Source of the DNA: Datnioides undecimradiatus
Taxonomy: Eukaryota; Chordata; Actinopteri; Lobotiformes; Datnioididae
Direction: 5' to 3'
Length of the DNA stretch: 64,000 bases
NCBI GenBank assembly: GCA_008933995.1
Contig: WARS01000014.1
Location: forward strand, 8,169,192 to 8,233,191
This document shows, in pieces, positions 36,904 through 48,292 of the stretch. Position numbers and translations under genes: made by a program. Each line of letters opens with the position of its first letter. Position 1 is the first letter of the stretch. The notes under the pieces are model-generated. The model ran no database searches. It saw only the letters and a list, made by a program, of their open reading frames with translations, and was not told the origin of the DNA.

Positions 36904-37136
36904 CTCTGGCAGCCCGTCCTGATCTCCCTGGTGTAAAACTTACTCTGACACTCGTTCACGAAGCTCTAACCCCCTCCACGCGTGATGAAGAGGCCCTCTC
37001 AGCTAATGCATTTGAACACGGGCACTTGACTGCCTCTGCGTTTCAGCACCAATCACTGCGCTATTGTCCAAAACATCTCCAAACATTTCATCACGTTTCA
37101 TGGGATCTAAACACCTGCTGCAGCTCATTCTCATAA
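36904..37136 (+). CDS. Weak exon candidate after a strong splice-acceptor-like site
   Basis: A pyrimidine-rich run ending TTCACTCTGCAG (36892-36903) is a textbook acceptor. Two frames downstream are of interest: a very short one ending LWQPVLISLV, and a 76-codon frame (36906 to TAA at 37134) starting LAARPDLPGVKLTLTLV. Neither product is recognised, third-position GC is not raised in the longer frame, and a 76-codon opening can occur by chance. No partner exon is known. Confidence 0.12.
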
Positions 37137-37425
37137 AGCTCTCTAAAGGTTGTGTATCCAACTAAACTCCAGTCCCACCGAGCGCACTGACTGGCGGCAT
37201 CTGGACGGGGGCCTCGTGACTTCCTCTGCGTTTTAATTGGAGTGTGAACTGAGGCACAACACACAGCAACTCACTTGTCTCATTTCAGCCTGCAAACGTT
37301 ACCTAAGCATGTTCAACATGATGCATGTGCTATTGTGTCCAGTGAGAAGAAAGATGAACCACTGTGATTCCAACTAGTTTGGGGATCTTCTCAATGTGCA
37401 GGTGAAAGGATTTTAGGGTTTTGAT

Positions 37426-37692
37426 GCATCCATCCATCTATTTTCTGTGACCTCCAGTCCTACGTGGGGTCATGGGGTTGGTGGAGCCTAACCCAGCAGT
37501 CATTGTGCGGGAGGTGGGGCACACCCCAGTCTGTCGCTCCTACGGTCAATTTACAGTTTCCAATTCGCCTATCGAACATGTTACATGCAGACAGGGAGAG
37601 AACATGCAAACCCAACGCAGAAAGGACCCGGTCGGGAATCGAGACCTTCTTGCTGTGAGGCGAAGTGCTAACCACCAAGTCACCGTACCGCC
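37426..37692 (+). mobile_element. Retroposed teleost repeat (SINE-like or LINE 3'-end type) with target duplication
   Basis: It starts with CATCCATCCATC, continues with GGGGTCATGGGGTTGGTGG, then GGGGCACACCCCAGTCTGTCG, a GGGAGAACATGCAAACC block, and ends CTTCTTGCTGTGAGGCGAAG then GCTAACCACC. This order is that of a very common fish interspersed repeat. It is flanked by GGGTTTTGAT on both sides (37416-37425 and 37693-37702), the hallmark of LINE-type retroposition. The exact family name is not certain to me. Confidence 0.7.
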
Positions 37693-37702
37693 GGGTTTTG
37701 AT

Positions 37703-38326
37703 ACAAAGCATCTGTATTCAATTGCGTAATTACGGCTGGTGAATTTGGGATGGGCAGTCTCCGCACCGCTTTTATTGCTCCAATTAAATTCCCTCTCTCC
37801 AGTCTCGAAACAATATCGTCTCACTGTCCAGCTGTTGAAACGCAGACGAGAGAAAAGAGGAGGTGATAAAATGTTGATGTCCCCGTCTGAGTCGCCTTCG
37901 ATTATCTTTCACTCCCAGCGGTATGCTTAATGAGCTGAAGAGTGTTTTTTGATTTTTTTTATTTGATTTTTCACAGTCAACAGCAGGGCTCTTTTTGGAG
38001 AAGGAAGCACATCCAATATGTATTTTTCTTAGAAAGTCTGAGGTCAGCAAAAACAAAGCGTGAGCGTGTTATTGTAAGAGCATTTTTAAAGTGCATGTCA
38101 GTTTTATCAGACTACATCTTATTTGAACACACAAGGACATATTTCACAGTACTGTGGTCTTTCTACATTGTTACTTAACATCGAAAATGAATTTTCTTGA
38201 AGAACTCATGACATTTTGTGCTCGGCCTATATCTATCTATCTATATCTGTCATGTCATTGTCATGTGTCGCTCATGCTGCTCAGAGAACTGAGGTAACGC
38301 ATGTGACCTAGAACACTAAAGGTGAT
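37703..38326. other. Unique non-coding DNA
   Basis: Short frames only. A small (ATCT)n-like stretch lies near 38230. Confidence 0.4.
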
Positions 38327-38638
38327 CCATCTATTTTCTGTAACCACTCTATCCCTTTTGGGGTCACGGTGGTAGTGGAGCCCATCCTAGCATTGGGTGG
38401 AAGCCAGGATACACCCAGGACAGGTTGCCAGTCTGTTGCTGGGCCAACACATACAGACAGGCCAGCTCATTCACACCCACATTCAGTCCTACTGTCATTT
38501 CAGAGTCCCCAATGCACCTGTCATGCATGTGAAGAAGCTGGAGTACCTGGAGGGAACACAGCAGACACAGAGAGAACCTGAACCTGAGACCTTCTTGCTG
38601 GGAGGCGAGGTGCTAACCATGAAGCCACCATGCCGCTC
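38327..38638 (+). mobile_element. Second copy of the same retroposed repeat
   Basis: Same orientation and block order as the copy 600 bases upstream: CCATCTATTTTCTG, GGGGTCACGGTGGTAGTGG, GGATACACCCAGGACAGG, CACATTCAGTCCTAC and the closing CTTCTTGCTGGGAGGCGAGG then GCTAACCATG. Flanks CTAAAGGTGAT (38316-38326) and CTAAATCTGAT (38639-38649) agree at 9 of 11 bases, a likely eroded target duplication. Confidence 0.65.
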
Positions 38639-38649
38639 CTAAATCTGAT

Positions 38650-39253
38650 TAACTATACCTAGCTTAACTCCACAATATGGTTGGAAATTCCAAAAATGTA
38701 AAATACAAATGTAAAAAAAAAACCAAAGAAGGTCAAGTACATCAAGAACCAGATGCTGTCGATGTTGTAACCTGAGACCATAAAGAAATATTAATCAACA
38801 CGTGAGTGAGAAACAAAACTGCGTTTGACAGCTACACGGTCATGAGAAGCCGAACCAGCTGTGGAGACGTTTAAATAGACTGTTCTAAACTCCCGGTAGA
38901 TTTATTTCCATTAAGAGCAAAGAGGATGGAAGGATTTCCTCTGTGACTCGTGATGAGGTGAGGGAGCGTCGCCCCTGGAAACGTGCAGATTTGGCCTCAT
39001 CAAGGCCTGAAGGCACTACTTTCCCAGTGTGATCCACAGCTCTAACCTTTGTTCATCTCTTCTCTAATCTCCCTCTTCCTAATTAAACAGCGTTAACTTG
39101 GCAGGGCAATTGTTGGTCTGCCCCAAATACTTCTTTTTTTCCTTTTCGCGATGTGTTTGTACATGTAATTTAACTCTAAACAAAGCCGATGAAACATATC
39201 AGTCATATTTACTCAATAATTTTCTGCAGTGTTGTCTCTTTCCTTTGGAATTA
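38650..39253. other. Unique non-coding DNA
   Basis: Nothing recognised. Confidence 0.4.
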
Positions 39254-39258
39254 AAGCG

Positions 39259-39724
39259 TCATTAGAGCACATGTGCCACTTGAGGAGAAGGACCCAATTG
39301 CAGGTGGAGGCCAGGATATAATATATAGTTTTTTGGCAAAAGGGCTTAGGCTTATGGTTGGATGAGGAAGACAGGGTCAGAACCAGGTAACCAGTCCAAA
39401 GCACAGAAAACAAATCCAAAGGGAACTGGCGAAAAGCAAAGTCCACGAACAGGCAAAAACTCAAAACCTGAAATCCAAAGTCACGAGGAACATGAGGGAA
39501 CACAAGGAAAACCACGAGAAAACTCGGAAGGCACGTCTACTCACATACAAACAACGAACCAACAGAGAACAAAGGAAGTGTCGCAAACAGGCAAACAAGA
39601 CACAGGTGAAATCAATGAACTAACCAGAGACAGGAAACAAGTAGATGGAGACACAAGAGGGAAAACCTTTTCAAAATAACACAGGAAACCAACAAAACAA
39701 GGAACTCAACTCCAAACCATGACA
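39259..39724 (-). mobile_element. Solo LTR of a fish LTR retrotransposon (fossil)
   Basis: Same family as the copies at 40547 and 62466. Read on the minus strand it opens TGTCATGGTTTGGAG, and on the plus strand it has the family's AGGACCCAATTGCAGG block near its left end. AAGCG flanks both sides (39254-39258 and 39725-39729), a candidate 5-bp target duplication, although the last bases at the left edge are eroded. No internal coding region is present, so it is a solo LTR. Moderately old. Confidence 0.55.
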
Positions 39725-39729
39725 AAGCG

Positions 39730-40546
39730 CTTCGAGTGTGTGTTCATGTTTCATCAGTCATTTCAACAAAGTTGACTCGGCTTGACTGGAGTTTTCTTTA
39801 AAGTGGTTCGTCTGCACTCTGAATCCCATTGTGGAAATGTCAGGGATTGAGCGTGAGGCTCTTACTGTTGTGCTTTGATCAGAAATAAATCTCTGTGCAG
39901 GGTGTTTCCTCTCACCGCGCTGAACACAGAGCAGGGTTTCTGCTTCATTCACGTTGAATTCAACCGCTGTCTGTTTGTGCAGCCGGTCTTTATTCATTCA
40001 AACAGCCAATGGGTCACTGTAGACACGTTAGCTAGAGCTGTTAGCAACCTAGCAACCCGCCACATGTTTGGAGTCAAAGGCTAAATACTGCCTAACCAGA
40101 AGGAAGAAGCTTCCACTCAGCTTTAAGATAAGTTCAAAGTTAGTTTTATGTCTAATTTGGCTCATTGCCAGTTCCACAGATTTAACAGTATATATAATCT
40201 TTCATTCTTATATGAATTAATACAATAGTCCTGAATCAAAACCAAAACCATCAAGATTAAAAAGAACCAAGGGTGGCGGTGGCTACTACATTCAGTGCAA
40301 ACCATATGATGCATTAAGCAGATTACAGTGCTGCGCTGTAATGTAGCTTCTGGCCACCAGCGGCAGCGCTGAGTGCACAGCAGCCGAGGGGCGCCACAGT
40401 TGGGGTATGAGGAAGAACTGCTTCTGCATATTTTATATTAAACTGTTTCTTTTGAGTGCAATATATTGAGGTTTGATGAGAACGTTGCCTATGAATTTGT
40501 GTTTTTAAACCTTTACATAAAAAAATGTAGGAGCTGCTCCAGGAGA
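39730..40546. other. Unique non-coding DNA between two solo LTRs
   Basis: No retroelement internal region and no gene recognised between the two oppositely oriented LTR copies. Confidence 0.4.
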
Positions 40547-40975
40547 TGACATTCAGAACCACCTCTTGTTTTGTTTATTTCCTGTCTTATTTTGAAAAGT
40601 TTTTCCCTTGTGTGTTTCCGTGTATTTGTTTCCTGTCTGTGATTAGTTCACTGGTTTCACCTGTGTTTCGTTTGCCTGCACTCCAAGTCTATTTAAGTTG
40701 TGTCATTTGCTTTGTTCTTTGTTGGTTCATTTGCTGTGTTAGTTTCCGTGTTCCTGCCTTGATTCCTTGTGTTGCCCCTTGTGTTCATTGAGATTTTGGA
40801 TTTCTGGTTTTTGGATTTTGATTACTTTGTCACGTTTGGACCGATTACTTGGATTTTGACCCTGCCTGCGTTGACCATCCGTAAGCCTAAGCCCTGAAAT
40901 AAACTGTCTAAACATCTTTGCTCTTTGTCCCTGTCTGCATTTGGGTCCATCTCTCCACGTAACCCAGCCTTGACA
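40547..40975 (+). mobile_element. Solo LTR, same family, opposite orientation (fossil)
   Basis: Shares TTTCCTGTCTTATTTTGAAA, CCAAGTCTATTTAAGTTGTG, CCTGCCTGCGTTGACCATCC and a terminal CCTTGACA with the copy at 62466. An AATAAA poly(A)-type signal occurs near 40906, as expected in an LTR. No target duplication is clear, so the copy is probably older or rearranged. Confidence 0.55.
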
Positions 40976-40979
40976 CTCT

Positions 40980-43900
40980 GTGAACCTGTTTCCTGGAAAC
41001 ATGACAGCTGGATTCGCTTTAATTCATAGGGAAATGTTCCACGGTCAGCACGATGATGCAGGGTTCGAAACAAAAATAAAAGCAATAATTCCAAGTGTCT
41101 GTCTGCATGCAAACCTCTGTGTCTATGTGTCATTTCAGACATGCATATGTTTTTTTCATTTGCATGACAGCTCCACTATGCCGCACACAGGTGATCAATT
41201 GTCATGAGCTCGGCCCACATCGTGTTCATGAATATTCATTAAAAGCGGCATCTGATACGCTGCAGTAGTTTAACTGTAGACACAACAGTTAGTCATCAGT
41301 CAGAGGGCAGCGAACACATTTACACCTAAATGATGGGTTTTATAAACACAAAGTGAATTTGTGGGTGTGCGTCTAAAGTACCTGTGATTCAGCAGAGAGC
41401 GTGTGGACAGCTCCCGCGCCAAAGCAAAGCAGCGCCGCGGCCTCGCCTCCGTTTCGCTCTCTCATACGTGCAGCAGTCATGTTGGCGCTGATGAGGGAGA
41501 GGTGCCCGGGATCACACATAATGATTTCTCGGTGTTATGATTTGGTCTGTTCTGCTTTATGACACGTTGTAAACCAACCACCGGGGCGCTTGTTAACTTC
41601 TGACACACACCCCATAAATCATCCGTGGTCTGGATTATCCTGCTCCCCGATCACTTATTCAATCTTATGCATTTGAGGGGAAATAGTGAGAGGAAATGAG
41701 ATAATGTGTCGTGTTCAACAGAAGACTGTGCGTGTTTTTGCATTTGTGTTTGCGTGTCTTAATGTGTGTGTGTGTGTGTGTTCCCCTGCTGAATTTAGTT
41801 AAGGTGAACCTGTGAAAACTCTCCATCTGCCGGCACAGAAGCAGAATCCTGCAGCCACCTGTGTCCAGTTTTTATATAACTACGCTCAACCTTCGCTATC
41901 ACCTCAGAAAACACCAGGAAACACACACACACGGTCTTACTCTCGGTGCCTGCGTCTAATTGCACCCCAGCAGTATTGTATCTGTAGACTCTGGTCCTCT
42001 CTCCACGTAAAAGCAGAAAACGGAAGCACTCTCTGAGATGATAGAGAAACATATATCGACCTTGTTTTCAGGATTATGTTCAAGAAGGTTTTCATCATTT
42101 CCACAAGCTCTCAACCAGGAGCTAACGTCCTGCATCAGCTGACGGTTTAATGTTATTTCTTACACATTTTCCTCAGCAACATTGCTGTTTTGGTCTGGTT
42201 TGGGGCTGCAACCAATCATCGATTTATTATATTATTAATTAATTATTATCAGTTTTTTTTTTTGTCTTTGTCCAACCAACAGCCCAAAACCCAAAGAGGT
42301 TCAATATGTAATGATATTTCAATGATATTACACATTGAATTTTCTCTTCATTTTATGTGGGGAAACCAGTCAATGACACATTAGCAATGTCATTTGGAGC
42401 ATGTGAGCGTGCTGATGTTAGCATTTAGCTCACAAACCAGAGGGTAAGTAAGAGTATGGCTGCTCAAACCTCCGTCAATTGACCAATAAATTATTTCTAT
42501 TTCCTGACTGACCAGAATAATCAGTTTTACAGTTTTTTTACTTTATGCTCTTTTCCTCCTTCCTTTCCTTTCCTATATTGTCTTTCAGCCCTCGCCCAGT
42601 GTATAAGATAACTCATACAGATACATATTCTGGAAACTGAGTAGACTGCTTTTCACTCTGTAGAGATCGATTACTGACAATGAAAACTCGCTGATCCAAC
42701 ACTGGACGATCAAAACCAAAGCCTGAATTTCAGTTTTTACTGCAAACAAGTTATTGCAACTTCATTCTTTTCCTTGACAGCATGAAGGAGACAAACTCTT
42801 TCTGTAGGAGGAAAAAACTGGCATTAGAAGACAGCGCGTGTGTGAGTTCTCGCATGCATGTGTGTGTCTGCATGTGTGTGGGAGGGTTGGCACGATACTG
42901 TGCACGCAGCAGCGCCTGGCAGTGCGCTACAAGGGCAAACAGCCTCAGCGTAGTGAAGATCTTTTTGTAAAATATGCTAAATCCTGTGCATATTCCAAAT
43001 CTTTGTTCACTCTTTTCGGGTTGGGAGAGGCACAAAGAGACTCATTAGAAAACATTTACTTTCCTTTCCTGGAAGTCGAATTAAAAACCACCCCCCCAAA
43101 AAAAAAGAAGTTCACAGGCCAGCTGAAGGAAGAAGGCGCCCGCATAATCAAGCGACAAGAAAGTTTCCTCCGAAATTCTGCTGGATCCTGAGAAGCCTTG
43201 TGGAAAGACCTAATCATCAGTTTCTTTACGCCGCTCACATTATGCATGTTTCCTGGTGACAGTGTCACAGCGGGTTCAAGGGTCAAAGTTTCCCTCATCT
43301 GAAGCGTCAGCACATGCAGGGATGATGAAAACGTCTTACCATACCCCTGAAATGATCTTGTCTTTCTGTCAGTGTTGGCAGCTCAATTAAAATGGCTCCA
43401 TCACCTTCCTTTAGGGCCCTTCGGGGACAACTTGGAAGCCATATGATTAACTGTTTTAACACTAGCCGAGGCTAATTTTCCATTAAAGAAGAAATCTGAC
43501 GTTTTGGGATGTACAGTCTGCGTGTGGCTGAAGCTGGTGCCAGGAGAAGGAGCTACAGCCTGGCTCTGTCTGGAGTTAAGATATTCTGCCTCTAAACACT
43601 CACTAATTAACACATCATCTCATTAGTTTAATCAGTACGCAAACTGTGAACCCCCAGGAATGTTTAGATTTACCTCCAGGATCTATAGCAACAACTGTCA
43701 ACCATAGTTCTGAGTTAGTGTTGGAGATGGATTCAGTGTGAGGAGTCCATTCAGTTCCTCCTGAATGAAAAGCTCAAGACCTTTACCCAGTTATTAGTCT
43801 AATCAGATTTAGGCAAAGGTCCGGCTGTGTTGCTGCTGTGAAGTTCTTTCCAGCCACGGCTGTTCATGAATAAGTGGCTCAGAAATTCAATATTAGAGAT

Positions 43901-44485
43901 CACGTCAACTGTGATGTCTTTATTCCTGGATGCTCTGACATTAGAGCTTGAGCTTCTGTAGATAGCAGTTGCGTCTCTAACTCATCACATATATATCGAT
44001 ATCAATTGAAACAAAGCCGTGTGTTACAGTTAAAAGCAGAGAACCGTCGCGCTCTTGAAGGACGGAAACATTCACACACAAGACGACGAGGTAAACTACA
44101 TGGGCTACATCCTGCAGCGTACTTACGGATGACAAAAGTATTTTAGTACAAATCAGAGCTCAGCTTTTATGTAAAATTGGCATATTTTTTATGGATACAC
44201 AAAGGAAACAAACATCAAAAGTCTGCCATTCAGTGGATTTTAGGCTGATTTATAAAAGCTAAGCTCGACAAACTGCAAACATTGTTAACAAACACGCTCA
44301 ATTTATGTTTTTTGTTTTTTTTCCTAAAGAAAAATGCTCAAATCTGTAGAGTTATGAAAGACACACCAGATTTAATTGATGTAAGACTGTAAACATGCCA
44401 GATGACGACTCCTACACTTTCCTCATTGGCATGAATGAATGTTGACGATATCATTTTGCCATTTCATTTTGAAGGAACTTGAGTC
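40980..44485. other. Unique non-coding DNA
   Basis: (TG)n at 41763-41781. A GC-richer patch at 41395-41500 and an AT-rich, TAATTA-containing patch at 42225-42255 are the only compositional features. The short TGCTGATGTTAGCATTTAGC near 42410 is a fragment of the GCTAACATGCTAAC repeat. The 117-codon frame at 42838-43191 is not recognised and overlaps simple sequence. Confidence 0.4.
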
Positions 44486-44612
44486 AGATTGGGTTATGTG
44501 ATAGACTGGTGTACTGTCCAGAGTGTACCCTGCCTCTCGCCCAATGCATGCTGGGACGGACTCCAGCCCACCGCCAACCTGAGGCAGCATAATGAGCAGA
44601 GAGACTGGCTGG
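44486..44612 (-). mobile_element. Truncated third copy of the retroposed repeat seen at 37.4 and 38.3 kb
   Basis: GTGATAGACTGGTGTACTG, CCAGAGTGTACCCTGCCTC, CGCCCAATGCATGCTGGGAC and GGACTCCAGCCC are the reverse complement of the 5' blocks of that family. The 3' part is missing. Ends CTGGCTGGATGATG. Confidence 0.6.
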
Positions 44613-44615
44613 ATG

Positions 44616-45335
44616 ATGCAAAAGCTCAGGTCTGATTTTCCTTTTGTTACATCTCCCTTCTCGTACCATAGCATATAATATGTATTCAATTCAGTGCAAT
44701 ACTGCAATGAGAGTGCAAAATGTATACAGGGTGGTAACTGAAGGGACTGTGAATGAGCAAAAGGGTGAAAAACTAGGAGACTTTGCCAATCACCAAATCA
44801 GGAAGGAAACACTTGAAGGTGGAGGAGGAGGAGGTCAAGGAGCGAGGAGGGAATACTGACTAAATGTGCCTGCACCTCGCTGCTCTGGCTCGAAATCGCT
44901 TATCTCATTTTGGGCTGTTACACTGACCCGGCCACAAAGGTCGACCAACAGGCCAGGCCATCAAGCAATCTCCCAGGACCTCTGATGGTCATCTGGAACG
45001 GGCTTGTAAACAATCCCAAGCTGTGAGTGAAACCACTGCCTCCCAATCGCTCCTTCAGGATGCACTAATGAGCTTATTACTTAACAGTGAACGTACACAT
45101 GTGTCAGTGTTGGACATTACACAATAATCATTATCTATCATTTTCCATCATCACTGATGTATTATACACCATGCGCTGAATAAGGAAGGAATTTTGCTCC
45201 ACTATTTGAAATTTTGAGAGCAGAATATAGAGCGTACAAGAGCCTGAAGAATAATTCTTCATTATATACATCATATTGTTGGTGAAAATGCCCCACTCCT
45301 ACTGTTTTGGGTCTCAAAGTAATCACACTTATCAC
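44616..45335. other. Unique non-coding DNA
   Basis: A (GGA)n-like patch near 44820. 44880-45070 is balanced in composition without low complexity. No gene seen. Confidence 0.4.
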
Positions 45336-45900
45336 ACGTATGAAGATACCACCAGCAGCCATTAGCTTAGCTTAGCACAAAGATTTGGGAACAGAGCGAG
45401 CCTGGCCCTGTCTAAAGGTAGCAAAATCCACCTTCTATCAATAGTAAGGTTAACTCAGTACCGTTATCCAATCCAATAAGCATACATCCAACAAATAGTT
45501 TCACACGCAATCCCACATTAAATCATGGCATGCAGTCTTTACGTTCTAGCTTCTGTTTAATATTCAAACATGATAAAACATATTCATTAATTATTAGGCG
45601 CTGGTTTTGAAATTTTGTCGCTTTTAGACAGAGCTAGGCTAGTTGTTTTCCCCAATTAATAATCCTTGTGCTAAGCTAAGCTAATGGTTGCTGCTGGTAG
45701 CTTCATAGGGACTGTATAGAAAGGAGTGAGATATCAATTTTCTCATTTAAGTACAGGCAAGGCTACTGTTTCCACCTGCTTCCAGTCTTTGTGCAAAGCT
45801 AGGCTATTCTACTGCTGTGGTAGCTCAATATACCACAGATATAGCATCAACCTTCACAAATTAATCTCGCAAGAAAACAAAAAAGGTCATTTTTCAAAAT
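45336..45900. repeat. Three copies of the GCTAAGCTAAGCT repeat, two forming an inverted repeat
   Basis: Copy one (about 45336-45440) lies on the minus strand and copies two (about 45600-45750) and three (about 45755-45900) on the plus strand. Arms such as CATTAGCTTAGCTTAGCACA (from 45365) pair with TGTGCTAAGCTAAGCTAATG (from 45667), and the match extends on either side to roughly 100 bases with mismatches. The second and third copies share TTAGACAGAGCTAGGCTAG / GCAAGGCTACTGTTTCC and the distal block seen at 11.7 kb. The unpaired spacer between arms is about 160-260 bases. Confidence 0.65.
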
Positions 45901-45949
45901 GAACCTCTCTATTAGCAATGCTAATATCGCCAAATGAGTAAAGGATTAG

Positions 45950-46510
45950 AAAAGAATAGAGACAGCGAGGTGGAGAGAAAGCCAGAGATGATTGTGGTGA
46001 AGATGAGATGAGGATGAGAGAGCACCGTGAACCAGAAAGAGTAAGAGGTGAGAGGAAGAGAGAGCCCTCGCTATGAGGCATTCACCTCTGCTCGAAGAAA
46101 CCTCATTTTCCTCCTCTGATGTCCGCCTCCATCCATCACTCTCCACCTCCTCCTCTCCTCGTCTCTTCCCCTGTTCCTAGTCTGTGTTCTCGCTCTGATT
46201 AATGAGCAGAGCCCCGGCTGAACCTATTAACAATGTGTAATACCGCTCAGTCTGCAAATAGCCTGCACTGTCCAGACCTACTTTACACTTCTCAAGGTAG
46301 CGGTGGCCTATTAGGCTGCACTCTGACTGTGCCATGTTGTCTCTTGCTGGGTAGCTGTTTCTGTAACTCCCTCTCTCCTTTTCTTTCCCTGCGTCTATTT
46401 CTGCCCTTCTGCCTCCCATCATATCTTTCGCTGCCTCCTCCTCCCCAGTTGTCTTCTTCATCTTTCTCTCTCTCTCTGTCATTTACTTCTCTCTCTCTTC
46501 TCCAGCTATC
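45950..46510. repeat. Purine-rich to pyrimidine-rich strand switch
   Basis: 45950-46072 is purine-rich, 46100-46190 is pyrimidine-rich, and 46360-46510 is again pyrimidine-rich with (TC)n. Frames across it are low complexity. Confidence 0.7.
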
Positions 46511-47273
46511 CTTGGCCCTATTAGGGTGGTCAAGTTGGGAGATTAATCGACCTGAAAACCACATCAATCAAAAAAATAAGAAAAGAAAAAAAAAAAAACT
46601 CCAACGTACACGTGGCCCTCTCAACCTAGTTTTTAGAACAAAGACTTGTTCTTCACCAGGTGCTAAGACTTGCCTGTGCATGTGTAGCGCACACACATAT
46701 TAATTTTATATAACTTTTTATATTTAGGTATAAAACCTAGTATTCACTCTAAATTTGAAGTTGTATTATAGCTACATTAGCTACAAGCTAGCTTTTGAAA
46801 AGAGACTAACTTTAACTGCATTAGATTCGTTTTTGCCAGATAGAGGCAACCACTGAAATGACATTGGAACTGTTGGATTAACACTGAATTGAAGATTTTA
46901 CTTTTGAGCTTTAGCCATCAGCAGGTGAGGGGACTAAGAACTACAAACTCAGTAAACATGCTAAGGTTGTGGGTTAATCTGATACATTTTAAAATGTTTA
47001 TCTGTGGCTTGATAAAATATGGTACGACAGCTGGAGGTATACGCAAAACTATAACATTGGTAGGGCTCACCAGGAACTTTAAGTTGCCGTTGTAACTGAA
47101 TTTACTCAACAATTATCATCCGTTGTACATTGCTGTGGTGACTGTGCGGGGAAATTAGTTATCTATCTTTAGACAGGTGCTATTTGATGACAAGAAAACC
47201 TTTTCTTGAGTTCAGCCTCTATTTGACAGTCCTTTCCACGAAGAAGCTTTATTTCTTGCTTTTTCAATCCGAG
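46511..47273. other. Non-coding DNA upstream of the exon candidate
   Basis: An A12 run near 46590. CATCAGCAG followed by GTGAGG at 46922 is a possible splice donor, but the piece before it shows no clear coding signal. No further exon of the candidate gene at 47.3 kb could be identified. Confidence 0.3.
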
Positions 47274-47518
47274 GACCCAGTGGTTCATGAACTCCTCGAT
47301 GAGCAGGAGAGGCTCGTCAAGGAGTTTTTATCCTGTTCCATCAAGCCAGGGGACCTGATTGACAGCAAAGGGAGAAATCTGTCTGGGTTGAAGATGAAGT
47401 TGCTCAACCTGAAATTGACAGAGGCCCATCTTGCAGCACCTTCTGTTGGCTCTGAGACCTCATCCATCCCGGACCAACTCAGGAGGGAACACCCTGTGCT
47501 GAAGACTTTCAAAACCAG
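47274..47518 (+). CDS. Candidate internal coding exon of an unidentified host gene
   Basis: A T-rich stretch ending in CCGAG (AG at 47272-47273) could be the acceptor; CCCAG at 47280 is an alternative. The frame begins DPVVHELLDEQERLVKEF, continues SCSIKPGDLIDSKGR and LSGLKMKLLNLKLTEAHL, and ends EHPVLKTFKT. It stops at ACCA followed by GTAAGC, a strong donor that splits a codon after its first base. The text is varied, charged and helix-prone (Leu/Glu/Lys-rich first half) with sensible codon use, unlike the low-complexity frames elsewhere. The frame is also open upstream to an ATG at 47184, probably intron. I cannot name the protein. It could be part of a live gene or an old gene copy; the in-phase partner at 47914 favours a real gene end. 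Confidence 0.5.
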
Positions 47519-47913
47519 TAAGCTATAACTTTTAAGGTAGACAATAAGGATATGTCATCAATAGATGTAATCCACCCAGAAGATCACATGTGAAAGCATA
47601 ATTAACACTAACGTCCAACATGGTTGATGGAAGCTGATACAAATTTATATAAAAATAAAGAGTACAACAATATAAAATCTATTGTGAAGTGTTTGCTCCA
47701 CATATACAGTAAGTATTTATGTTTCTTTTAAAGTACTGGTTTAATAAAAGGTTATCTTCCTGCTAAACTGCCTCTTGAAAGCTCAACTGTGAGGAACCTG
47801 TCACAGATCATGATAGCTACCTCTTGTAGAGGTAATTATTAGGGGTTGTTATAAATGAATGTATTATTTTACTGTCAAAGGTAATGAGCTTAGTCTATTG
47901 TTTCTCATATCAG

Positions 47914-47972
47914 ATCATATGGCTCTGCCTCAGACTAAAGAAGAGACCAGCCATGGTGAGGAAAAGGAATGA
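47914..47972 (+). CDS. Candidate terminal coding exon paired with 47274-47518
   Basis: TGTTTCTCATATCAG (ending 47913) is a good acceptor. Joined to the upstream donor in the required phase, the frame reads NHMALPQTKEETSHGEEKE and ends at TGA (47970-47972). An alternative is a further splice at CATG followed by GTGAGG (47956) to GTTGCACTTTCAGC after TGTTCATGCAG near 48130, which also stays open, reading VALSALLPEDKGESC before TAA. An ATTAAA poly(A)-type signal lies at 48293. The 395-base intron is normal for fish. This is a prediction from splice signals and reading phase only. Confidence 0.35.
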
Positions 47973-48292
47973 GGAAGACCCAGAAGATACTCTGCACCGT
48001 GTCTCCACCATGCCCATTTCATGGTCCAGCGGTGGAATAAGTGTTCCAGGGTAATGTCCAACTCTGCGCAAGCCTACCTAGTTGTGGACTGAACAGTTGC
48101 TGTCCAGATGCAACCTAATGTTCATGCAGGTGTTGCACTTTCAGCACTACTCCCAGAAGACAAAGGAGAGTCCTGTTAATGTGCAGAAATGTCAAACTAT
48201 TGAGCTGAAGGTACGAAACTCTGCTCAGAGAAGAAGGAGAACTGAGGAGGAGAGATCAAGATCTTTCTGCTGGGTGAAAACCAAATGTAAAC

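Noticed and set aside
39259-40975. The two LTRs as the ends of a single provirus
   Set aside because: They are in opposite orientation, have different flanks and there is no retroelement interior between them.
42838-43191. 117-codon plus-strand frame with a Lys-rich end
   Set aside because: It starts in TG-rich sequence and passes through C and A homopolymers; not recognised.
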